Origin: Methylobacterium longum
GTDB taxonomy: Bacteria > Pseudomonadota > Alphaproteobacteria > Rhizobiales > Beijerinckiaceae
Length of the DNA: 64,000 nucleotides
Direction: 5' to 3'
Assembly: GCF_022179385.1 (NCBI RefSeq)
Contig: NZ_BPQS01000001.1
Span: 334,796 to 398,795 of the forward strand
Of this stretch, positions 58,188 to 64,000 are shown one piece after another; positions within the stretch are counted from its first letter, which is position 1; the number at the start of each line of letters is the position of its first letter. Both the position numbers and the translations under genes were made by a program. The notes beneath the pieces are model-generated. The model was not told the DNA's origin. It saw nothing but the letters and a program-made list of their open reading frames with translations, and did no database searches.

Positions 58188-59710
58188 CAGTCGTCGCTTT
58201 GCGGCGGTGCGTTGCTGGCCAGCATCGAGACCTTCCCGTGGTAGGAGGGCAGGCCGGTCAGTACCCCCTCGAAATCGCTTAGGGCCTCGCCGACCTGGAG
58301 GCCGCCCATCCCGACCCGCATCTCCCGGATCGTGCGCTCGTGCGCGTTGACCCGGCTCTTCACCACCGACAGTGCGGTGCGCACCTCGCCCTTGGCCTCG
58401 AAGAACCGGAACAGCAGGATACCATCGCTGAGATAGCTCAGGTCGATGTCGGAGCGCACCTCGCCGACGATGCCGTGCTGGCCGAGCACCAGGAGCGTCG
58501 TGACGCCCTGCTGGTTCAGGTAGTTCAGCAACTCGTGCATCTGCAGGATCAGGAACTCGTCGCCCGGCATGGCATGCAGGTAGGCGTTGAGGCTGTCGAT
58601 CACGACGAGGGTCGAACGGCGCTCCTCGACGGCGGTCCGGACCGCGGCCGCGAACTCGCCCGGTGCGAGTTCGGCTGGGTCGATCTGCGTGATGGACAGG
58701 CGCCCGGCCTCGATGTGCGGCGCGAGGTTCATGTCCAGCAAGGCTGAGCGCGTGAGCAGCGTGGCGAGCCCCTCGTCGAACAGGAAGTAGGTCGCCGTCT
58801 CGCCCCGCTCCAACGCCGTCAGCATGCAGCGGATGGCGGTCGTGGTCTTGCCGACGCCGGAGGGTCCGATCAGCAGGGTGTTGGTACCTGGCACGAGGCC
58901 GCCGCCCAGGAGGAGATCCAGCTCGGCAGAGCCCGTCGAGGCCGCGGTCGGGTCGAAGGACGTGTGGTGCTCGGCCGCGATCAGGCGCGGGAAGACCCGG
59001 ATGCCCCCGGTGTCGAGGACGAAGTCGTGGTAGCCACCGCGGAACTTGATGCCGCGCATCTTGATGATGCGCAGCCGGCGCCGCTCGGAGCCGAACTCGC
59101 GCGGGGCCTGCTCCAGCGAGATGACCCCGTGGGCGATGCTGTGGAGTTGCACGTCCCCGACCTCGGAGGTGCGGTCGTCCAGCATCAGGACGGTGCAGTC
59201 GCGCCTGGCGAAGAACTGCTTGAGAGCCAAGATTTGTCGCCGGTAGCGCAGCGGGTTCTGAGCCAACAGGCGCAGCTCCGAGAGGCTGTCGAACACGACC
59301 CTGGCTGGTTTGAGCTCTTCGACGCGGGCGATGACCTCCTTGACCGTCTCGCCGAGCTCGATCTCGGATGGGTGTAGGATCGACTGCTCGCTGTCGGGGT
59401 CAAGCCCGAGCTCGTTGACGAGCTCGTAGAGTTCGATGCCGTCGAGCGACCAGCCATGGGTCGCGGCCGATGCGCGAAGCTCGTCCGCGGTCTCGGACAA
59501 CGTTACGTAGAGCCCGCGTTCGCCGCGCGCGGCTCCGTCCAGTAGAAACTGGAGCGAAAGCGTCGTCTTGCCGGCGCCGGGGGTGCCTTCCAGAAGGTAG
59601 AGACGGTCTGGCGTGAGCCCGCCATGGAGGACATCGTCGAGCCCTAGAATTCCGGTCGAGATCCGGGCGCGGGTGGCGGTGCCGTCCGATAAGGATGCTT
59701 GTTGTGCCAT
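58187..59710 (-). CDS. KaiC-like double-domain ATPase
   Basis: 507 residues with two RecA/KaiC domains. First Walker A is EGTPGAGKTTLSLQFLLDG (~37-55) with Walker B RVVFDSLSELRLL; the second is LLIGPSGVGKTTTAIRCML with LVVIDSLNAYLHAMPG. The start is MAQQASLSDG (59710). In cyanobacteria KaiC is the clock core, but in other bacteria such proteins act with histidine kinases in stress signalling. No kaiB or kaiA is present. Coupled by TGATG to the downstream hybrid kinase, its likely partner (inference). Confidence 0.92.
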   Translation of the reverse strand: MAQQASLSDGTATRARISTGILGLDDVLHGGLTPDRLYLLEGTPGAGKTTLSLQFLLDGAARGERGLYVTLSETADELRASAATHGWSLDGIELYELVNELGLDPDSEQSILHPSEIELGETVKEVIARVEELKPARVVFDSLSELRLLAQNPLRYRRQILALKQFFARRDCTVLMLDDRTSEVGDVQLHSIAHGVISLEQAPREFGSERRRLRIIKMRGIKFRGGYHDFVLDTGGIRVFPRLIAAEHHTSFDPTAASTGSAELDLLLGGGLVPGTNTLLIGPSGVGKTTTAIRCMLTALERGETATYFLFDEGLATLLTRSALLDMNLAPHIEAGRLSITQIDPAELAPGEFAAAVRTAVEERRSTLVVIDSLNAYLHAMPGDEFLILQMHELLNYLNQQGVTTLLVLGQHGIVGEVRSDIDLSYLSDGILLFRFFEAKGEVRTALSVVKSRVNAHERTIREMRVGMGGLQVGEALSDFEGVLTGLPSYHGKVSMLASNAPPQSDD

Positions 59711-59797
59711 GTCGCCGATGCGCCGCCTGGTCCGGAACCGCGACCTCAACGCCCAAGCACCGACAACGCTCCGATATCGCCCAGGATATGCGTCCGT

Positions 59798-59944
59798 TCA
59801 TCGGAAAGATGATTTCGGGTGCGAACGGATGGCGTGGAAGGCGCCGCATAGGCCGGCGTGTCGGGTTTCCTGCTCAGCGTAGGCGGTGGTCGCACTCAGA
59901 AGGATTGCTGCCGCGGCAAGGGTTAGGCGGTGACTCACGCCCAT
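59798..59944 (-). CDS. Possible 48-residue exported peptide
   Basis: A short frame starting MGVSHRLTLAAAAILLSATT, a textbook signal peptide cleaved near AYA-EQ, leaving ~25 residues (EQETRHAGLCGAFHAIRSHP...). GGAAG is eight bases upstream of the ATG. No family recognised; support is only the signal peptide and ribosome site. It lies upstream of the KaiC-like gene, same strand. Confidence 0.35.
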   Translation of the reverse strand: MGVSHRLTLAAAAILLSATTAYAEQETRHAGLCGAFHAIRSHPKSSFR

Positions 59945-59949
59945 GGCGG

Positions 59950-60672
59950 CGTCTTCCCAGCTTCGGCTTCCGGAAACGCGTCAACTCGAATTGCAGATAG
60001 GCGCCGATCCCTCTAATCACCTTGGTGAGGAAGATCGAGCCGACAAAAATCTAGAGCCAGATGGACGGCATCATCATGCGTAGAAGATATTTGATCCGAT
60101 CGTGAGGAATGATATCAACTGAAATACAAAGACCATGCCCAGCAAGATTTTAGGATCATCGCTGTGAATCAAAGTCGCTAATTCTCGTGTGGAACGCCCT
60201 GGTCTATCGCTTTAGCCTCTATGTCAGGGACGAGCGCTCTTCCCCAGAAGACGACGATGAGGAGGAACGCCATCGCCAGCTCGAACGAGGCGGGGGGTGG
60301 CCAGATCCAGTCACTCCGCAGCACGACCGGTCGGAGGGACAGGATCGTGAAGCCGGCGATATAGACCAAGAACCCCGCTACGAAATCGCTGACGCAGACC
60401 AGCGGCCCCCATCGAGTGTGTCTCCGAAGGATCTTGATCACGATCCTCGTCTTGTAGAGCGAGACGTAGTCGATGACGAAGCTCCAGATCACCCACGACA
60501 AGGCGGCTTTGAGCCGGACTCCTGGGTCTGCAAACCAGTAGGCTTTCAGGAGGTCGAGCGCTGACTCCTCTAGATACGAGTTGACCCAGGCCGAGAAGAT
60601 CCCCGACAGCGAGACTAAGAGTACGCCTCTGGTGAAGGCCACGGTTGAGAGCATCGCACTCAGCGGTGAGGC
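59950..60672 (-). pseudogene. C-terminal part of a decayed polytopic membrane protein
   Basis: The readable part (from 60654) has hydrophobic helices such as FTRGVLLVSLSGIFSAWVNS and VCVSDFVAGFLVYIAGFTIL. It stops at 60178, but similar hydrophobic coding continues after a frameshift (ELATLIHSDDPKILLGMVFV). After a second shift and a TAG at 60051-60053 it continues again (IFVGSIFLTKVIRGIGAYLQ). Thus at least three lesions. Its 5' end joins in frame, at a shared GAGGC, to the fragment at 61259-61522 beyond the IS66 remnant. Confidence 0.5.
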
Positions 60673-60673
60673 C

Positions 60674-60699
60674 TGACCTTAATGCTGGCGTTAAGGTCA
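60674..60699 (+). repeat. Inverted repeat at IS66 left end
   Basis: TGACCTTAA, eight-base loop TGCTGGCG, TTAAGGTCA; perfect 9-bp arms 11 bp before tnpA. It could fold as a hairpin and limit read-through into the transposon genes, or be part of the terminal repeat. Confidence 0.6.
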
Positions 60700-60709
60700 G
60701 CGGGTCGGG

Positions 60710-61126
60710 ATGATGCGGGGCGAGCTACTGGAGAACGCCGAACGGCGGCGGCGCTGGTCGTTCGATGACAAGGTGCGGATCGTCGAAGCATCGTTCGAGA
60801 CCGGCGTGTCGGTGTGTTCGGTGGCGCGCCGGTACGGGATCGCCCAGGGCCTGCTGTTCACGTGGCGTCGTCAGGCTCGGGAAGGCCGTTTGGGAGGGGA
60901 CGAGCAGGCCCCGGTCTTCGTGCCCGTCGCGATCACCCCGGAGCCGTCACTTCCTGTTCCCACCCACCAGTCGGATGATCCGCGTGCTCCAGCGCCGCTG
61001 CGTCGGCCTCGGCGCAAGAGCGGCGTCATTGAGATCGATCTCGGCGGCGGTCGGCGTCTCAAGGTCGACAGGGACGTCGATGCCGCGGCGCTGCGTCGAG
61101 TGCTCGATGCCCTGGAGGGCCGATGA
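60710..61126 (+). CDS. tnpA: IS66 accessory protein TnpA
   Basis: 138 residues. HTH of the IS66 OrfA/IS3-like type: AERRRRWSFDDKVRIVEASF, GVSVCSVARRYGIAQGLLFT, WRRQAREGRL. The C-terminal half ends IEIDLGGGRRLKVDRDVDAA, typical of IS66 TnpA. Overlaps tnpB by ATGA. Confidence 0.92.
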   Translation: MMRGELLENAERRRRWSFDDKVRIVEASFETGVSVCSVARRYGIAQGLLFTWRRQAREGRLGGDEQAPVFVPVAITPEPSLPVPTHQSDDPRAPAPLRRPRRKSGVIEIDLGGGRRLKVDRDVDAAALRRVLDALEGR

Positions 61127-61260
61127 TCCCGCTGCCGGCCAACGTGCGGGTGTGGCTGGCCACCGGCCACACCGACATGCGCAAAGGCTTTTCCAGTCTC
61201 GGCCTGATCGTCCAGGAGACGCTCAAGCGCGATCCCCATGGCGGGCATCTGTTCGTGTTA
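61123..61260 (+). pseudogene. tnpB: IS66 TnpB, 3'-truncated
   Basis: Starts MIPLPANVRVWLATGHTDMR then KGFSSLGLIVQETLKRDPHG and GHLFV, the standard N-terminus of the ~115-residue IS66 TnpB. After ~45 residues similarity ends and the frame runs on through host DNA to a chance stop at 61365. Confidence 0.85.
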
Positions 61261-61522
61261 CCGCAGCGGAGGCGAGGAAGCACCACCAGCTCAGATGGCG
61301 GGGACCGAAGATCACGTTCGCTGCATCGGCGGCTGCGTCGAGTGCGGCATGCGAACTGTCTCTGAGTCCGCCCTTCCTCAGATAAGCGAGGTACGCTTCT
61401 CGGACCTTCGGCTTGAGATGCGAGTCGAGGAAGTGACCGAGGCCGATAGCGCTGAGTCCAATCGCTGCGACAGGTACAGCAGGCCCAGGTAACGCTTGTG
61501 CCAGCTTCAACAGCTCGCTCAT
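61259..61522 (-). pseudogene. N-terminal part of membrane protein cut by IS66
   Basis: Starts MSELLKLAQALPGPAVPVAA with a hydrophobic helix, then HFLDSHLKPKVREAYLAYLR, ALDAAADAANVIFGPRH and the beginning of a second helix (LSWWCFLASAAV) that breaks at the IS66 remnant. Joining at the shared GAGGC gives CFLA-SPLSAMLSTVAFTRGV in frame, rebuilding the helix. GGGAG precedes the ATG by four bases. Function unknown. Confidence 0.6.
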
Positions 61523-61545
61523 CCGGCTCCCTCGCGGACGATAAC

Positions 61546-61767
61546 CTAGGCCACGAGACGCACGAGAGTAATTCGATCAGGCGTTGCCCCTGCTTTGGTC
61601 TCGGCGTCGAGGCCTGCTCCGTAGATCACTTTGAGTGCAAGGAGGCGCTCTGAGGCGGCCGACCAAGCTCCATCGAATGTCCGTTTCATTGATTTGATCG
61701 CCGAAAGCAGACGAGCGACTCTCGGCCAGATTACGCCATACCGAATTGCCGACGGGAGAAAAAATCA
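61546..61767 (-). pseudogene. C-terminal gene fragment upstream of the split membrane gene
   Basis: A 73-codon open stretch ending TPDRITLVRLVA-stop, with natural-looking sequence (RVARLLSAIKSMKRTFDGAW, SAASERLLALKVIYGAGLDA). It begins after a TGA with no usable start nearby, so its 5' part is lost or shifted. Its stop is 23 bp before the MSELLK start, consistent with one former operon. Not recognised. Confidence 0.4.
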
Positions 61768-62079
61768 GTCGTTCGGCTTTGCGCCCATCTCGGCCGCTCA
61801 GCCGACTCTCACGGCTTCTCCGAAGCGGACGCTGCAGCAACTCAGCTTTTGAATGCCAGTTGCACCTACAGCTGACCTCGGGATGACAGGCGCTGAACCG
61901 CCGCTCCCGACCCTCAGCGGGCCCTGGGAAAGTCCGCTTGCAGGGTTCTTGGTGAAGCAGAGACCTACAACCGCTCCAAGTGGATTTACGACGGTCTGCT
62001 TCTGAGATGAGGACCAAAGAAATGAACGTGAGGTCTACAAAGGCTGGCTAAGATTTGAAGGAGCTGCGTTCGAGCACTA
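61768..62079. other. 312-bp stretch without a recognised gene
   Basis: No frame here resembles a known protein and no structured element stands out. Probably debris between the fragment at 61546 and the repeat protein. Confidence 0.4.
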
Positions 62080-64000
62080 TTACCAATGTAGGTCGAAATG
62101 GTGAGCAACATTACCATGATCTGATAGGCCGACCAGGCCAACATCGGTATGTTCTCCGATATCCGCCGGTGAGTGGCTCGATGATGGAGCTGGCGCGTGT
62201 TGACTGTCCGAGGAGAACACGAGGTTCCCGGCCGCATCGACGCTCGCTACGTGTGGACTTACCTGATTTTGGCTGTTGGCATGAACAACCTGCCCAATTG
62301 GGGCGGTTGGTTTATCCGTTTGCTGCACGGTTGAGCTCGCGTCAGTCGCCTGTGCGCCGCCCTGTGACGTACCCGAGGAGCTGGACGTGTCCGCTGCCTT
62401 GGCGCCGTGGTCGGCCGAGCCGGCATCCTTGAGATGGCCGGGTGCCTCAGCGCTCTTGCCGGACCCGTCGCTGCCCTGGCCATGGCTCGCGTCGGTCGCC
62501 GTCGTGCCGCTATCAGCCGAGCCGGCATCTTTGAGGTGGCCGGGTGCCTCGGCGTTCTTGCCGGACCCATCGCTGCCCTGACCGTGGCTCGCGTCGATCG
62601 CCGTCGTGCCGGTGTCGACCGAACCGGCGTCCTTGAGGTGGCCGGGTGCCTCAGCGCTCTTGCCGGGCCCGTCGCTGTCCTGGCCGTGGCTTGCGTCGGT
62701 CACCGTCGTGCCGCTGTCGACCGAGGCATCCTTGAGGTGGCCTGGCGCCTCGGCGCTCTTGCCGGGCCCATCGCTGTCCTGGCCGTGGCTCGCGTCGATC
62801 GCCGTCGTGCCGCTGTCGGCCGAGCCGGCGTCCTTGAGGTGGCCGGGTGCCTCAGCGCTCTTGCCGGGCCCGTCGCTGTCCTGGCCGTGGCTTGCGTCGG
62901 TCGCCGTCGTGCCGGTATCGGCCGCGGCATCCTTGAGGTGACCGGGTGCCTCGGCGCTCTTGCCGGACCCATCGCTGCCCTGACCGTGGCTCGCATCGGT
63001 CGCCATCGTGCCGCTGTCGACCGAGGCATCCTTGAGGTGGCCGGGCGCCTCGGCGCTCTTGCCGGACCCATCGCTGCCCTGACCGTGGCTCGCCTCGGTC
63101 GCCATCGTGCCGCTGTCGGCCGAGGCATCTTTGAGGTGGCCGGGCGCCTCGGAGCTCTTGCCGGGCCCGTCGCTGCCCTGACCGTGGCTCGCCTCGGTCG
63201 CCGTCGTGCCGCTGTCTGCCGCGCTGGCGTCCTTGAGGTGGCCGGGCGCCTCGGCGTTCTTGCCGGACCCATCGCTGTCCTGGCCGTGGCTCGCGTCGAT
63301 CGCCGTCGTGCCGCTGTCGGCCGAGCCGGCGTCCTTGAGGTGGCCGGGTGCCTCAGCGCTCTTGCCGGGCCCGTCGCTGCCCTGGCCGTGGCCCGCATCG
63401 GTCGCTTGGGTTTCGGCCTGCGATGTGCCCGCACTGCTGGCCACATGCGCCACCTTCGAGCCGTGATTGTCCCCCGCGCCGCCTCTGTGATCGGCTGCTA
63501 TTCCCGCACCGGGCTGTGATGTCGGTTGGGTTGGTTGAGCCTGAGAAGGCGTCGCCTCGTGCGTCGATTGTATCGTAGCCTTTGAATAGCCTTCGGACGC
63601 AATCTCACCCGTCGCGACGGGTGACGGTTTCACCAGCCCCGTGGCTTCGGCGGCACTCGAAGATGTCGTGCCAGTGTCCGGTCCGGCAGCTGCCGATGAT
63701 GGACCCGTGCCTCGCGATGGGCTCGCCTCCACAGCACGCGCGAATGCTTGGTACTCAGCCTCCGGGTTCGCGTAGGTCTGGCCGTGCGCAGGCGTCGCGC
63801 GTTCGAGCCCGATGGTGCCCGAATACAGATTGCCTTGCTGGCTTGCGCCAATCCCTATCGGCTCGGAGGTGGCGGAACTAGGCGAGGCGCCTCCTGTGTG
63901 CCCGCTAGCACCAGACATGAGCGGCGCGCCTGAGGTCACAGCACGCGCAGTGCCCTCCGCCGAGTTCGAGGATGACGGGTTATCTGGAGCGCCCTGCGGA
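62080..64000 (-). CDS. Large tandem-repeat Ser/Gly/Ala/Asp-rich protein, 5' end outside window
   Basis: About 640 residues visible. The frame is open to the window edge (upstream codons read PQGAPDNPSSSNSAEGTARA, same composition), so the GTG at 63939 is not a convincing start. N-terminal low-complexity Ser/Thr/Pro/Gln region, then ten 33/34-residue repeats (HGQGSDGSGKSAEAPGHLKD pattern), then a unique C-terminus with AAGNLVFSSDSQ and ending NVAHHFDLHW. No Cys or membrane segment seen. Acidic, disordered, surface-type protein by composition; function unknown. Confidence 0.75.
   Translation of the reverse strand, partial: PQGAPDNPSSSNSAEGTARAVTSGAPLMSGASGHTGGASPSSATSEPIGIGASQQGNLYSGTIGLERATPAHGQTYANPEAEYQAFARAVEASPSRGTGPSSAAAGPDTGTTSSSAAEATGLVKPSPVATGEIASEGYSKATIQSTHEATPSQAQPTQPTSQPGAGIAADHRGGAGDNHGSKVAHVASSAGTSQAETQATDAGHGQGSDGPGKSAEAPGHLKDAGSADSGTTAIDASHGQDSDGSGKNAEAPGHLKDASAADSGTTATEASHGQGSDGPGKSSEAPGHLKDASADSGTMATEASHGQGSDGSGKSAEAPGHLKDASVDSGTMATDASHGQGSDGSGKSAEAPGHLKDAAADTGTTATDASHGQDSDGPGKSAEAPGHLKDAGSADSGTTAIDASHGQDSDGPGKSAEAPGHLKDASVDSGTTVTDASHGQDSDGPGKSAEAPGHLKDAGSVDTGTTAIDASHGQGSDGSGKNAEAPGHLKDAGSADSGTTATDASHGQGSDGSGKSAEAPGHLKDAGSADHGAKAADTSSSSGTSQGGAQATDASSTVQQTDKPTAPIGQVVHANSQNQVSPHVASVDAAGNLVFSSDSQHAPAPSSSHSPADIGEHTDVGLVGLSDHGNVAHHFDLHW
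62392..63399 (-). repeat. Ten in-frame 99/102-bp tandem repeats
   Basis: 1,008 bp = ten units of 34,34,33,33,33,34,33,34,34,34 codons (N- to C-terminal order). Core EAPGHLKDA is invariant; variation is at (G/D)SDG(S/P)GK and in the linker (GSADSGTTAI, SVDSGTMAT, AADTGTTAT). Extra or missing residue falls just after KDA. Confidence 0.92.

Larger units (their letters stand above)
60671..61258 (+). mobile_element. Truncated IS66-family insertion sequence
   Basis: Contains the left end, complete tnpA (accessory ORF) and the first third of tnpB. The rest of tnpB and the whole tnpC transposase are missing, so it cannot move by itself. The right boundary is where tnpB coding (HLFV) changes to host sequence. 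Exact 8-bp target duplication is not evident; both flanks share CAGCGG and GAGGC. Confidence 0.8.

Noticed and set aside
61577..62017. 146-codon minus-strand frame
   Set aside because: Arg/Ser-rich shadow; a different frame in the same stretch gives the more natural fragment ending at 61546.
62392..63399. CRISPR array
   Set aside because: Units of ~100 bp are contiguous coding repeats with no spacers.
62407..63519. Plus-strand repetitive frame within the repeat region
   Set aside because: All frames stay open because the repeat length is a multiple of three; the minus-strand frame has unique ends and natural composition.

Overview
The window is GC-rich DNA from an alphaproteobacterium. It most resembles Methylobacterium/Methylorubrum (Rhizobiales), judged from the gene families, the glyQ-hypothetical-glyS and purL-bolA-grxD neighbourhoods, an MmcB-type repair protein, a ROSE-controlled small heat-shock gene, and interspersed extragenic palindromes. 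This assignment is inference from content; no marker such as 16S rRNA is present.

Left part (1-17,050), mostly core housekeeping: a CPA2 (Kef-type) antiporter cut by the window edge, a two-gene membrane module of unknown function, a MoxR-type AAA ATPase, a SixA-type phosphatase, a lysophospholipase-like hydrolase, an Hsp20 gene behind an RNA thermometer, an OlsB-like acyltransferase, a small HTH protein, a Kdo hydroxylase with an ABM monooxygenase, a very large alpha-2-macroglobulin lipoprotein/secreted-type protein, and an MscS channel.

17,286-25,006 is a complete tetronate catabolic locus. It holds a LacI regulator with otnC on the minus strand. Divergent on the plus strand are an MFS importer, ltnD, otnI, otnK and denD. 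Together they would take up L-threonate and/or D-erythronate, oxidise it at C2 or C3, isomerise, phosphorylate and decarboxylate it to dihydroxyacetone phosphate. A perfect 16-bp palindrome between the divergent arms is the likely LacI-family operator. Next to it is a vapBC pair with a decayed vapC.

25,740-49,321 is again core-like: recQ, a membrane-anchored alpha/beta hydrolase-like protein, purL-bolA-(DUF29)-grxD, a methyltransferase, rlmN, glyS/glyQ, CPA1 antiporter, mmcB, a BtuF-like binding protein, DedA, pdxY, phzF, a NUDIX hydrolase, an SsuA-like binding protein and glgX.

A tRNA-Ser(GGA) at 49,420-49,509 marks a change in character. From there to the right edge the DNA looks accessory: lower local GC by eye, long gene-poor gaps, decayed genes and an IS66 remnant. 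It carries a small HTH regulator with paired palindromic operators, two hybrid histidine kinases, a KaiC-like ATPase translationally coupled to one of those kinases, a PAP2 phosphatase, a DUF2934 gene with an in-frame stop, a membrane-protein gene split by a truncated IS66, and a protein with ten 33/34-residue tandem repeats that runs off the window. The KaiC-kinase pair, the operator-controlled small gene pair and the repeat protein are the least explained elements.
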